Of a stretch of 64,000 nt of DNA, positions 33,746 through 42,539 are shown one piece after another; positions within the stretch are counted from its first letter, which is position 1, and each line of letters begins with the position of its first letter. Location of the stretch: assembly GCF_002078175.1 (NCBI RefSeq), contig NZ_MWFK01000003.1, positions 186,001-250,000 on the forward strand, read 5' to 3'. Below the pieces are notes generated by a model, which was not told where the DNA came from, did not search any database, and saw nothing but the letters and a program-made list of their open reading frames with translations. The position numbers and the translations under genes are program-made. This DNA comes from Streptomyces sp. M41(2017) (GTDB taxonomy: Bacteria > Actinomycetota > Actinomycetes > Streptomycetales > Streptomycetaceae).

Positions 33746-33871
33746 GGCGCCGATGCTATGCGCATCCGGCCGGGTGCCGGCCGGTGAGAGGGGCTTCCCA
33801 CACGCTGACACGTTCCTCACAACCCTCTGCGTGGCCGCGCCCGAACCCCTCCCCGCTCTTCCTCGTCGGCG

Positions 33872-34627
33872 TCAGCGGGCGAGCGAGGCGGCGTCCCCCA
33901 TCACCACGACCGGGTGCCGGCCCGGATCCAGCGCGCGCATCAGGTGCTTCAGGTCGTCCTCACGGAGGCTGACGCAGCCATGGGTCGGACCGCCGTGGTC
34001 GACGTGCAGCCATATGCCGCCGCCCCGGTCCGCGCCCATCGGACGCGTCCAGTCCAGGGGTGAAGTGCCGGACTTCCGGTTGTAGTTGATGGCGACCACG
34101 TAGTCGAAGGAGCCCGACAGCGACTCGCCCTCGAATCCGGTGCCGGGTGAGACGAAGCCCTGTGAGCGGTCGTACGGGAGCCGGGTTCCGGGGTCCGGCC
34201 GCAGGCCCCCGGCGTCCGTCAGCGTGAACACGCCGATGGGGGAACGGAGATCACCGCCGCGATGGTGGTCGCTCCAGCCCTTGAGGGCGTTGTGCGCGGG
34301 CAGACTCGGGCCGGCCTGCCAGCCCGCCTCGGTGTGCTCGTACAGCACCACGGTGGACTGCGGAGAGTCCTTGCCCCGGCCCGTCACCACGACGGCCTGG
34401 CGGCTCCGCGCGGGAACCGCGGCCCGGGTTCTGGGCCCCAGTCCCGGCAGTTCCCGCGGTGGCGCGTCCGGTGAGGCGGCGGACGCCGGATCCAGGGTCA
34501 CGGCATCCTGGTGCGGGGAGGGCCCGCCGGTGGCCAGCCGGTCGGTCGGGGTACCGGAGCCGCACCCGGCGAGCAGAAACGAAGCGGCGGCGATCGCGAG
34601 CGGAACGCGGTGTACGGGGTTGATCAT
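33872..34627 (-). CDS. Lipoprotein L,D-transpeptidase-like (YkuD-type) protein
   Basis: 251 residues. Signal peptide with lipobox LLAGC near residue 22, a Pro/Ser/Ala-rich spacer, and a catalytic domain ending with WLHVDHGG, then THGCVSLRED, the His-x(n)-HGC motif containing the catalytic cysteine. Such enzymes cross-link or trim peptidoglycan stem peptides outside the membrane; some members only bind it. It lies 126 bases upstream of the response regulator on the same strand, so co-regulation of cell-wall work with the two-component system is plausible. Confidence 0.87.
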   Translation of the reverse strand: MINPVHRVPLAIAAASFLLAGCGSGTPTDRLATGGPSPHQDAVTLDPASAASPDAPPRELPGLGPRTRAAVPARSRQAVVVTGRGKDSPQSTVVLYEHTEAGWQAGPSLPAHNALKGWSDHHRGGDLRSPIGVFTLTDAGGLRPDPGTRLPYDRSQGFVSPGTGFEGESLSGSFDYVVAINYNRKSGTSPLDWTRPMGADRGGGIWLHVDHGGPTHGCVSLREDDLKHLMRALDPGRHPVVVMGDAASLAR

Positions 34628-35067
34628 GCTCCGACCATGGCCCAGGCATATGAGGAACTCGTCAGGTCATCCACGATGCGGTGGAGTACCTCGGTGGGAG
34701 CGTTTCATCCATGATCCGGGGACTTGTTCATCGGACGGTCGCGGACGGCGCACCGCATGCCGGCGCGGGTCGGGGCGGGCAGTCGGCCTCCCGGGCTCGA
34801 TCCGGTCGGCACGAGGGCGACGGGGAACGTGGGCCTCGCCCGGCCGCACCGGCAGCGACGCGGACCGGGGAACGCGGGATCCCCGCCATCACCGATCCTG
34901 TTCTGTACGGGGCTGGTTCGGCAGCGGGCCATGGGTGCCGGGACGGTCACATGCGTGCCTCGTACACTTTCACTCTGGGCGGGGCGACCGGTCGGCGCCG
35001 GCGTGCCGGCCGACGTCACGCCGGCTCTTCCTCCGGGAAGGCCATGACGCGTAGGGAGAGACAGCCG
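34628..35067. other. Intergenic region between divergent transpeptidase and thioesterase genes
   Basis: 440 bases with no convincing gene; short frames lack domains. It must carry both promoters. I found no palindrome or paired hexamers that I would defend. Confidence 0.45.
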
Positions 35068-35868
35068 TTGTCCGTGTCCACCGGTCCCCGAGGCAGCTAC
35101 TTCGAAGCCATCGACGACCACCGCTACAAACCGACCCCGCACGCGGGCGGCGCCTGGGACCCCGACGAGCAGCACTTCAGTCCGCTGGGCGGACTGATCG
35201 TCCACGCCCTCGACCGCCACCACGCGGCGGGCCCGGACCGTGGGCTGGCCCTCGCGCGGGTGAGTTACGACATCCTCGGCCGCCTCGCCCTCGACGAGTG
35301 CACGATCGAGGTGGAGACCGTCCGGCCCGGCCGCACGATCGAGCTTCTGGAGGCGGTCGTACGCATCGCGGACCGGCCGGTCGTCCGAGCCCGCGCCTGG
35401 TTCCTGGCCACCGCCGACACCTCGGCGGTGGCAGGGGGCGCCGGAGATCCCCTCCCCCACCCCGATGCGCTCGCCGCGTGGCCGATGTCCGAGGTCTGGC
35501 CGGGCGGCTACATCGCCTCCTTGGACGTCCGTCCCCTGACACCCCCTCGGCCGGGCCGCACAACTGCCTGGGTGTCGAGCCCACTTGATCTGGTCGCGGA
35601 CACCCCCGTCAGCCCGCTCGCCTCGTACCTCGCTCTCGTCGACACGGCAAATGGCATCGCCGTCCGCCAGTCGCCCACCGAGTGGATGTTCCCCAACGTC
35701 GACCTGACCGTCCACCTGCACCGCCGGCCGCACGGTTCGTGGACAGGGCTGGACACCACGGTGACTTTCGGCCCCATGGGACAGGGCCTCACCAGCACGG
35801 TGCTTCACGATGTCGACGGCCCGGTCGGTCGCGCCGAGCAGATCCTCACCGTTCGGCCTGTGCCGTAG
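35068..35868 (+). CDS. Acyl-CoA thioesterase-like protein (double hot-dog, TesB-like)
   Basis: 266 residues. First hot-dog half: SYFEAIDDHRYKPTPHAGGAWDPDEQHFSPLGGLIVHALDRH, with the central helix, then ARVSYDILGRLALDECTIEVETVRPGRTIELLEA. Second half: DTANGIAVRQSPTEWMFPNVDLTVHLHRRP and GPMGQGLTSTVLHDVDGPVGRAEQ (shown in segments). These are the patterns of TesB-like thioesterases that act on acyl-CoA. I chose TTG 35068 because AGGGAGAG (35053-35060) lies seven bases upstream; ATG 35044 is in frame but poorly placed. It is a single gene. Confidence 0.82.
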   Translation: MSVSTGPRGSYFEAIDDHRYKPTPHAGGAWDPDEQHFSPLGGLIVHALDRHHAAGPDRGLALARVSYDILGRLALDECTIEVETVRPGRTIELLEAVVRIADRPVVRARAWFLATADTSAVAGGAGDPLPHPDALAAWPMSEVWPGGYIASLDVRPLTPPRPGRTTAWVSSPLDLVADTPVSPLASYLALVDTANGIAVRQSPTEWMFPNVDLTVHLHRRPHGSWTGLDTTVTFGPMGQGLTSTVLHDVDGPVGRAEQILTVRPVP

Positions 35869-36111
35869 GTGTGGGGCCGTGGCGCTGTGGGGCACCCTGG
35901 ACCCGGCACGACCGAAGGGGTCGTCACCCCGGAGGCCTCGGCGTCGGCATCGGCAATCCCTGCGCACCGGCTCGCGAGCCCGACGCCGTGGCACCCGCGG
36001 TCGCGGGCGGACGGCCCGCCCTTTCAAGATCACAAGATGGACACACCCGTCGCGCTCGGGCTGCGCGCACAGCATGATTCCCTGTCAGCACCAGCACTTC
36101 CCAGGGGGACC

Positions 36112-36693
36112 ATGCCTGTCCGCAGAGCCGCCGCAGCCCTGCTCATCGCCACCTCGGCCACCGCTTGCGGCTTCGCCGGCGGCGGAGCGGGTGCCGGGAC
36201 ACCGGCCACCGCAGCACAGTCCGACGCCGGGCCGAGTTCCCGTCCCGCCGCCAGGGCGCTCCCCTTCGGTACGGGATCCCGCTGGAGCGACACGGACACC
36301 GACGGCAGTCACATCGGCGGCACGACCACTGTCATGGGGTACCGGCAGCCGGCCGAGAGCGTCTCCCTGCCCGACGAGGCGTCGGGCATCCCCGACGCGG
36401 ACTGGGCGGTCCTCGATGTCAGGTTCTGCGCCGCCACGGACAGCACCAACGTGATCGTCGCCCAGGCCCCCTGGAGCCTCCGCTACGCCGACGGCACCCG
36501 GCTCGCCGCACCCAGGATCAGCTCCAGAGGAGTCGCCGAACCTCTGTACTCCGTCGCCGGGACCGCGGTGAGACCAGGCACCTGTTACCGGGGAAAGATC
36601 ACCTTCTCCGTCAAGCACGGGAGCAGACCGACAGGCGTCGTCTACGACGTCGACTCACGCGACCCCGTCGAATGGACCGTCCCGAAGGCGTAG
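36112..36693 (+). CDS. Secreted lipoprotein, DUF4352-like
   Basis: 193 residues with a lipobox (ATSATAC, Cys19), a low-complexity Gly/Ala/Ser spacer, then an immunoglobulin-like beta domain (WAVLDVRFCAATDSTNV, WSLRYADGTRL, CYRGKITFSVKHG, DPVEWTVPKA). This fits extracytoplasmic DUF4352/telomeric-repeat-factor-like lipoproteins. The two cysteines (FCAA and TCYRG) may pair. ATG 36112 follows GGGGGAC. Function unknown. Confidence 0.78.
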   Translation: MPVRRAAAALLIATSATACGFAGGGAGAGTPATAAQSDAGPSSRPAARALPFGTGSRWSDTDTDGSHIGGTTTVMGYRQPAESVSLPDEASGIPDADWAVLDVRFCAATDSTNVIVAQAPWSLRYADGTRLAAPRISSRGVAEPLYSVAGTAVRPGTCYRGKITFSVKHGSRPTGVVYDVDSRDPVEWTVPKA

Positions 36694-36833
36694 ACCGGCA
36701 GACGGAGCCCGTGGCTTCCTCGCAGGCCGTGAACTCCGGTTTCCCGAGCCGGCGCGGGCTATGACCCCGAGGCGCGCTCCAGGGGTCGCGGCCACGCCGG
36801 TTCGGCCTTCGGGCGATCGGGCGGCCCTCCCGC

Positions 36834-37706
36834 TCACGCCACAGCCCCCTTCGGACAGTGGCGACGCAGATTGGCGGCGAGGATCCGGTCCAGGGTGCGG
36901 TCGGAGAGGAGTCGGCCCAGACCCATGATCAGGGCGGCGTCCCGGCCCGCGGTGTAGCGGGGGCGTGGCCTGCGGGTCGTCACGGCCTTGACGACGACCC
37001 GCGCGGCGGCGTCCGCGGTCAGGCCCGATGCCGTACCCGTGGCCATCAACCGGTTGTTCGCCCGGACCAGATCGCCGTAGCGCCGGTCCTGCTCGGGTGT
37101 CATCCGGGCGGCCAGATCGTTCGCCGCCGCGATGCCGCGGGCCGCGATCTCCGTACGGACGCCGCCGGGCTCGACCACCACGACCTGAACGCCCAGCGGG
37201 GCGACCTCCCGGCGGAGCGAGTCGCTCACCGCCTCCAGGGCGAACTTCGCCCCGGCGTACGCGCCGTACGTGGCCATGGCGTACTTGCCGCCGATCGAAC
37301 TGATGTTGATCACGCGGCCCTTGGTCCGCAGCAGTTCCGGCAGGAGTGCCTGCGTGACCGCGATGTGGCCGAACAGGTTGACCTCGAACACCCGCCGCCA
37401 CTCGGCCATGGGCAGGGCTTCGACCGGAGCGTTCACCTGGACACCGGCGTTGTTCACGAGTGCGTGCAGCGTGCGGGATTCGGCGGCGACCCGGGCGGCC
37501 AGCGCCTCCACGTGTTCGGGCTCGGTGATGTCGAGGATCACGGGCTCGACGCCGGTTGCCCGGATGGTGTCGGCGTCGCGGTCGCGTCGCACGCCGGCCA
37601 GGACGTGGAAGCCCCTGCGGGCCAGTTCGCGGGCGGTGGACGCGCCCATGCCCGTGGAGGCTCCGGTCACGACGACCAGCTTCTGCATTTCAGATGACGT
37701 TGTCAC
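36834..37706 (-). CDS. Short-chain dehydrogenase/reductase, TetR-controlled
   Basis: 290 residues, classical SDR: cofactor loop VVTGASTGMG, NNAG, catalytic ISSIGGKYAMATYGAYAGAK (Ser, Tyr-x3-Lys) and PGGVRTE. The arginines after the first loop (GVRRDRDADT) suggest NADP. A C-terminal extension of about 60 residues follows the fold. The substrate is unknown. It is divergent from a TetR gene across 51 bases containing two TGAC-N3-GTCA sites, so the TetR likely represses it. Confidence 0.9.
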   Translation of the reverse strand: MTTSSEMQKLVVVTGASTGMGASTARELARRGFHVLAGVRRDRDADTIRATGVEPVILDITEPEHVEALAARVAAESRTLHALVNNAGVQVNAPVEALPMAEWRRVFEVNLFGHIAVTQALLPELLRTKGRVINISSIGGKYAMATYGAYAGAKFALEAVSDSLRREVAPLGVQVVVVEPGGVRTEIAARGIAAANDLAARMTPEQDRRYGDLVRANNRLMATGTASGLTADAAARVVVKAVTTRRPRPRYTAGRDAALIMGLGRLLSDRTLDRILAANLRRHCPKGAVA

Positions 37707-37750
37707 CTCAGCAACGCTACCGGTTCGGATGACACTGTCAACCGTATGAT
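37695..37750. promoter_or_regulatory. SDR/TetR divergent operators and leaderless promoter
   Basis: TGACGTTGTCA (37695-37705) and TGACACTGTCA (37730-37740) are two copies of TGAC-N3-GTCA, with centres 35 bp apart. The second is a perfect 5-1-5 palindrome. A forward -10 TATGAT (37745-37750) lies just beyond it, seven bases before the TetR ATG 37758. Occupancy would block both divergent genes. Confidence 0.75.
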
Positions 37751-37757
37751 GGTCGTC

Positions 37758-38408
37758 ATGGTCACTCGCGCGGAATCCGCCGCCGTCACCCGTCGCGCCC
37801 TGCTCGACGCGGCCTCCGATCTCCTCGACCTCGGCGGCCCCGAAGCCGTCACGCTGCGCGAGGTGGGCGCGCGAGCCGGTGTCTCACGAGGAGCGCCGTA
37901 CCGGCATTTCACGGGCAAGGACAGCCTGCTCACCGCGATCGCCACCGAGAGTTGGGAGCGCGTCGCCGACGACGTCCACAGCCTGCGGACCGATGCCGGC
38001 CTGTCGGCATCCGACCGACTGCGCGGCGCGCTCGGCACCCTCCTCGCCATCGGCCGGGACCGGCCCCACCTGTACGACCTGCTGTTCAGACGGCCCGGGC
38101 GTCGCCCCGAGGACCTCGACGCGGGAATGGGCCCCGTCCGGCGCCAGCTGTGCGGCCCGGCGGGCGACCCGGTGACCGAGCGGATGCGGGCGGCCGGACG
38201 CTTTCAGGGCGAGTTCACGGCCATCGTCGCGGACCTCGTGGGAGAACGGAGCGCCCGCCACTACGGCGCCCTGCTGCTCGCCGGTGCGCACGGCATCGCG
38301 GACATGGAGCTCAGCGGCCACCTCGACCCGGGCAGTCTGGGCACCACCGCGGACGAACTCGTCGACACCCTCGTACGCATGGTCGCGAAGGCCCGCGCGG
38401 CGACGTAG
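37758..38408 (+). CDS. TetR-family repressor
   Basis: 216 residues. HTH: TRRALLDAASDLLDLGG, VTLREVGARAGVSRGAPYRHF, then GKDSLLTAIATESWE. C-terminal TetR ligand domain (WHG-like) with LLFRRPGRRPEDLD and ALLLAGAHGIADMEL. I picked ATG 37758 because TATGAT (37745-37750) is seven bases upstream with no ribosome binding site (leaderless). ATG 37746 overlaps that hexamer. Probable repressor of itself and the divergent SDR. Confidence 0.9.
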   Translation: MVTRAESAAVTRRALLDAASDLLDLGGPEAVTLREVGARAGVSRGAPYRHFTGKDSLLTAIATESWERVADDVHSLRTDAGLSASDRLRGALGTLLAIGRDRPHLYDLLFRRPGRRPEDLDAGMGPVRRQLCGPAGDPVTERMRAAGRFQGEFTAIVADLVGERSARHYGALLLAGAHGIADMELSGHLDPGSLGTTADELVDTLVRMVAKARAAT

Positions 38409-38441
38409 CGGCGCCGGCGTCGCGTCAAGACGTAGCGGCGC
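38402..38441. repeat. 13-bp direct repeat spanning the TetR stop codon
   Basis: GACGTAGCGGCGC occurs at 38402-38414 (containing the TAG stop of the TetR gene) and again at 38429-38441, 27 bases apart. It may be a local slippage duplication; no function is evident. Confidence 0.5.
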
Positions 38442-38481
38442 TCGCACCGCAACGCGCGGATGAGAGACCTTCGCCGCCCCG

Positions 38482-38745
38482 TCAGCGATGAGGCCGCCCC
38501 TGCTCGGGGTCGTCGTCGGGAGTGCTCCAGTCGGCTCCGCTGCGTCGGGGGTCTTCCATCTGCCGACGCGCCTCCGCCACCTGAGGACCCGGGGGCGTAG
38601 GGGCGGACGCCCGGCGTTCGGCGGTACGCCGACTACCGAGCACGAAGGCCGCGAGCAGGATCGCGACGACGAAGACGCCCGCCACCGTCACCCACAGGAC
38701 TCCGGCTGACGAGAAGGCCAGTACCGTCTGCGTTTCGGCAATCAT
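38482..38745 (-). CDS. DUF6479-family single-pass membrane protein
   Basis: 87 residues: a short N-terminus, one membrane helix (GVLWVTVAGVFVVAILLAAFVLGSRR) and a charged, proline-rich cytoplasmic tail with EARRQMEDPRRSG. This matches the small DUF6479 proteins of Streptomyces, of unknown function. I prefer ATG 38745 (MIAETQTVL), which has GGCGG upstream; ATG 38763 is in frame but overlaps a TATATG -10-like sequence. Confidence 0.78.
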   Translation of the reverse strand: MIAETQTVLAFSSAGVLWVTVAGVFVVAILLAAFVLGSRRTAERRASAPTPPGPQVAEARRQMEDPRRSGADWSTPDDDPEQGRPHR

Positions 38746-38968
38746 GACCGCCGAGTGCCCCATATACGGACGAACTACCCTCCCGGTCGATTACCGGACA
38801 TCGATCTCGCGCGGACCGGCCTCGGCCTGCGCCCCGACGAGCCTCACGCGACGCGATCGTGCCACCGGCATGGCCGTCGTGGCCGCACGCCCTGCGGCAG
38901 CAGAACGGATGCGGGCGCCCGCCGCCACCCGCGGCCGTCCATGCGCCGCCGGACCAGGACCCTCGACC

Positions 38969-39517
38969 TCACGCTCCGTCGTTCAGGAGCGCGTACATGA
39001 ACATGTCCCTGCGCTCGTCCCCCACTTGCTGCCATTTCCGCAGCAGTCCCTCGCGTTGGAACCCCGCACGTTCCGCGGTGCGGACGGATGCCGTGTTCTC
39101 GGGTTCTATCCACAGTTCGAGCCGGGGGATACGCAGGGTGCGCAATGCCCAGTGTGCGACCGCGTCCACGGCGGCCACCGCCGCGCCACGACCCCGTGCC
39201 GACCTGGCGACCCAGTAGCCCATGGACGCGCGCCCCTGCACCAGATCCTTCAGCCACAGACCGACCTGGCCGACCGGCCGGCCGTCGGAGGCCACGACGA
39301 CGAACGTGTAGCCCGCCCCCGCGCTCGCCCGGCTCCACTGTCGTTCGATGAAGGCGACACCGGCCGCGTCGCTGTAAGGCGACGGCACTGTCGTGATCAA
39401 CGGGATGTAGTCGTCCTCGGATGCTTCGAGGACGAGCGGGAGATCCGAAAGGCGCCACGGGCGGAGGGTGAATCCGTCGCGGGCGACGAGTTCGGGCACG
39501 TCAAGGGGCTGTTCCAT
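38969..39517 (-). CDS. GNAT acetyltransferase (RimJ/RimL type)
   Basis: 182 residues. FTLRPWRLSDLPLVLEASEDDY opens the domain. The acetyl-CoA loop is GYWVARSARGRGAAVAAV, followed by LELWIEPENTASVRTAERAGFQREGLL and the ending DMFMYALL, all typical of the ribosomal-protein/antibiotic acetyltransferase-like group. Start ATG 39517 (MEQPLDVPEL) fits the family; the longer frame adds nothing. It is divergent from the beta-lactamase gene over 138 bases. No acceptor can be assigned. Confidence 0.88.
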   Translation of the reverse strand: MEQPLDVPELVARDGFTLRPWRLSDLPLVLEASEDDYIPLITTVPSPYSDAAGVAFIERQWSRASAGAGYTFVVVASDGRPVGQVGLWLKDLVQGRASMGYWVARSARGRGAAVAAVDAVAHWALRTLRIPRLELWIEPENTASVRTAERAGFQREGLLRKWQQVGDERRDMFMYALLNDGA

Positions 39518-39655
39518 CCGCCCATCCTGCCGTGCCGCCCGCTCGGCCCGCGCCACGGGTGCGCGTCCGACCGGTCGACAAGCGCGTACGGCGTGTGACG
39601 TCGGATATACAAGATCGGCGATAGCACCTCAATGAAGAATGAACGGGAGGAAACG

Positions 39656-40534
39656 ATGGCACTCACGCGTCGTGGTTCGCTCGCCGCCCTGACCGGACTC
39701 GCGGTCGTCCCCCTGGTGGGCGTCGCACCACGCTCCCTGGCCGTGCCGACGCGAACGGCGCCGTCCTTCGCCCGCCTGGAGAGGGAGTTCGACGCCCGGC
39801 TGGGCGTCCATGCCCTGGACACCGGCACGGGCAAGGCCGTCGCGTACCGGCCGGACGAGCGGTTCGCCTTCGCCTCCACCTACAAGGCCCTGGCCGCCGG
39901 GGCGGTCCTGAGGAGGAACACGCCGGCCGGGCTGGAGCGCGTCGTCCCCTACACGCGGGCCGAGCTCGTCGCCCACTCCCCGGTCACCGAACGGCACGTG
40001 GAGTCCGGCATGTCGCTGCGCGCGTTGTGCGATGCCGCGATCCGGTACAGCGACAACACCGCCGGGAACCTCCTGTTCGACGAACTCGGCGGCCCGAAGG
40101 GTCTCCAGGCCGAACTGGCCGGCCTGGGCGACACCACCACCCGGGCCGACCGGTACGAACCCGCCCTCAATGAAGCCACGCCGGGCGACCCGCGCGACAC
40201 CAGCACACCCCGCGCCCTGACCTCCGCCCTGTACGCGTACACCCTCGGCGGCGTCCTGGACAGCGAGAAGCGCGCGCTGCTCCTCGACTGGCTGGGGCGC
40301 AACACCACCGGCGGCGCGCTGATCCGCTCCGGCGTCCCCGCCCACTGGAAGGTCGGCGACAAGACGGGCAACGCGAGCTACGGCACCCGCAACGACATCG
40401 CCGTGGTGAGTCCCCCCGGCGCCGCCCCGATCCTCCTCGCGGTGCTCTCCAGCCGTGCCGCCCGGGACGCGGCCTCCGACGACCGGCTCATCGCCCGAGC
40501 CACCGAAGTCGTCGTCGCCGCACTGCGGGCGTGA
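39656..40534 (+). CDS. bla: Class A beta-lactamase
   Basis: 292 residues with all class A elements: Ser74-x-x-Lys77 (STYK), Ser132-Asp-Asn (SDN), Glu168 in EPALNEA (omega loop), and Lys236-Thr-Gly (KTG). The export signal begins with paired arginines (TRRGSLAALTGLAVVP), suggesting Tat secretion as for other Streptomyces class A enzymes. It hydrolyses the beta-lactam ring outside the cell. ATG 39656 follows GGGAGG; an in-frame ATG 39632 lacks a binding site. There is no adjacent BlaI/BlaR or LysR regulator. Confidence 0.94.
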   Translation: MALTRRGSLAALTGLAVVPLVGVAPRSLAVPTRTAPSFARLEREFDARLGVHALDTGTGKAVAYRPDERFAFASTYKALAAGAVLRRNTPAGLERVVPYTRAELVAHSPVTERHVESGMSLRALCDAAIRYSDNTAGNLLFDELGGPKGLQAELAGLGDTTTRADRYEPALNEATPGDPRDTSTPRALTSALYAYTLGGVLDSEKRALLLDWLGRNTTGGALIRSGVPAHWKVGDKTGNASYGTRNDIAVVSPPGAAPILLAVLSSRAARDAASDDRLIARATEVVVAALRA

Positions 40535-40561
40535 GCCGGGCAGACGGTGCGGCCCGGCCCT

Positions 40562-41752
40562 TCAGTCGAGGGCGGGCGTACGGAGGTAGGCGTACTGCCG
40601 TGAACCGAGGCAGCCCCGCGAGGTCTTGGCGGGGCCGCTGCCCGTGCCGTAGTGGATGACGGTGGCGCCTGTTCGCGCCGCGGCCTCGACCAGGTGGTAG
40701 TAGAGCAGTTCGAAGTAGAGCGGCAGCCCGCGTTGGGCCGCGTAGTCGAAACCGGCGCGGTGCGCGAACCAGCGGTCGTGGTGGACCACGATCAGCGCGA
40801 AGCCGATGATCTCGCCGTCGAGGCGGGCGGTGGCCGCCAGCGCGTCGGGGCCGCAGGCACGGAGCGCGCGCTCCAGGATGGCCGCGGAGCGCGCGGCGGT
40901 CCAGGCGCTCATCCCGTATTTGCCGAGGAGGGTGGTCTCCAGCTCCGCAAAGCGGGGAATGTCGGCGGCGTCGAGCGGCGCCGTGGTGATCTGGACACCG
41001 GCATCGCGCACAGCCCGGCGTTCGGCGCCGATCCGGCGACGGCGGTGAGCGGAGAATCCTGCGGCGTACTCCGCGAAACCGCCCGACGGCACCGGCAGCC
41101 AGTGATAGTCCTCGGAGTGGAAGGAACGGTAGCCGCGCCGGGCCAGCAGCGTCCGCAGCGCGGTGTCGTGCTCGTCGACGTGAAGGAAGGCCACGCTGCG
41201 CAGGCCCTCCTCGTCCGCGAGCCGCTCTGCGGCGCCCAACAGCCGTTCGGCGGTGCCGTCGTGGCCGTCGCGGTTCAGGAGCGTGGTGCGGCCGAGATGC
41301 CGGCCTCCGCAGACGAGGCCGGGCAGCAGGGCGGCGGCGAGGTCGTCGGGCAGGCCGCCCGCCAGCTCCCCCGCGCCGTGGCGTCCTTCCTCCGCGCAGA
41401 ACCGCAGCACGGTGTCCGGGCGGCCGGCGAGCCACGGGGCGTTCGTGTCGGCGACCGCGGTGGCGAGCGCCCCGGCCAGGCCCTCGCCGTCGGTGAGGGT
41501 GAGGTAGCGCATGGCCGCGCCGGAGGTGTCCTCCGCCACGTCGAGCCAACGGGCCGCCAAGTAGGCGGCGTCGGGGCCGGCAAGTCGGTCCCAGGCCGCG
41601 CGGGGAAGGTGCGCGGCCCGGCGGACGACCCCGAGTGCCGGAGGGCGAGGGGATGCGCCGCCGGAGGCGGGCCCTTCGTCCAGCGGGCGCGGTAACGGCG
41701 GTCTGAGGCGGGCGCATTCGGTCGCCCGGATGTCCACGTCCGGAATCTGCAC
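40562..41752 (-). CDS. FemX-like/GNAT-fold acyltransferase (COG3146 'peptidogalycan biosynthesis' type)
   Basis: 396 residues. The C-terminal half is a GNAT-fold acyltransferase: FSAHRRRRIGAERRAVRDAGVQI, LLGKYGMSAWTAARSAAIL, IIGFALIVVHHDRWFAHRAGFDY, LYFELLYYHLVEAAARTG and IHYGTGSGPAKTSRGC. This is the pattern of the COG3146 group, relatives of Fem-type aminoacyltransferases. The N-terminal half is specific to this subgroup. Start GTG 41752 has AGGAG eight bases upstream. It is divergent from an MFS exporter and ATP-grasp ligase across about 790 bases; the three could form a small peptide-type pathway, which is inference. Confidence 0.8.
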   Translation of the reverse strand: MQIPDVDIRATECARLRPPLPRPLDEGPASGGASPRPPALGVVRRAAHLPRAAWDRLAGPDAAYLAARWLDVAEDTSGAAMRYLTLTDGEGLAGALATAVADTNAPWLAGRPDTVLRFCAEEGRHGAGELAGGLPDDLAAALLPGLVCGGRHLGRTTLLNRDGHDGTAERLLGAAERLADEEGLRSVAFLHVDEHDTALRTLLARRGYRSFHSEDYHWLPVPSGGFAEYAAGFSAHRRRRIGAERRAVRDAGVQITTAPLDAADIPRFAELETTLLGKYGMSAWTAARSAAILERALRACGPDALAATARLDGEIIGFALIVVHHDRWFAHRAGFDYAAQRGLPLYFELLYYHLVEAAARTGATVIHYGTGSGPAKTSRGCLGSRQYAYLRTPALD

Positions 41753-42539
41753 GGTCTTCTCCTGATCGGCTTCACGGCGGCCGGTGTCGGTGCCGTCCTG
41801 TGCGGGTCCAGCGGCCGGGCGGGCCTCCCGGAGCCGTCGGAGGTCCCGTCGGCCGATGCTTCTGACGGAGTCTTCTTGCGCTGCTGGATGGCGCCCTGTC
41901 GTCGGCCCCTCCCGCGGCGGCATGCCGCAGACCCGTGCGGGCGCACCGTCCTGCCGGTCCGGGACGCTCCCCAGGAGGTACGGGAACGGGGGTACGGACG
42001 GGAGCGGGGCGCAGTACAGGGGTGGACGGGGGTGTCACGTGCGGCGGGGCGCCGGGGGAACGCCGCACCGGCACACGGCGGGAGAGCCGGGATCAGGGGT
42101 GCGGAGGGGTACGAACCGCGGCGAGGTGGTCGTGCCGTCACCCGCGGAGCGGCGGCGAGGACAACGTAGGTGAGTGCCCCCTGCGACGCAAGCGCCCGTA
42201 TGCCACCGAAGGGACGTCTCCGCCATTGTCGCGGCTCGTCAGCGGAAATCGGCGGAAAACCGATGCAGCAGGTGACCTGCCGCTCCACGCGGAGATTCAC
42301 GAGATGGGCGCCAACTCTCCTCCGTTTCCTGCCATTTCACGTCTCTCCGCCCGCTCTCCGCCGCCTCTCCCCCGCTTGCGGCGCCTCCGTACCGCCTCTA
42401 GCGTCGTCGCGCTCCCCGGCGGGACCCGGGCGGCCCGCTCCGCACTCCGGAGAGCGGCGTGCACGGGCCCCGCCGTCGCTGTGCGCCGTACCGCGGTCCC
42501 GTGACGGCACGGGACCACGCCCTCCGGAAAGGCCTGGTG
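41753..42539. other. Long intergenic region between the FemX-like gene and the MFS gene
   Basis: About 790 bases with no convincing gene. A forward promoter TTGCGG (42376-42381), 17-base spacer, TAGCGT (42399-42404) is a fair candidate for the MFS/ATP-grasp unit. Near 42235-42262 the CGGAAA motif occurs twice and an ATCGG/CCGAT dyad encloses the second copy, a possible regulator site. Open frames across the region look like composition shadows. Confidence 0.5.

Noticed and set aside
41753..42500. Possible coding frames in the long region before the MFS gene
   Set aside because: No start signal, domain or helix pattern; frames in all registers reflect GC bias.
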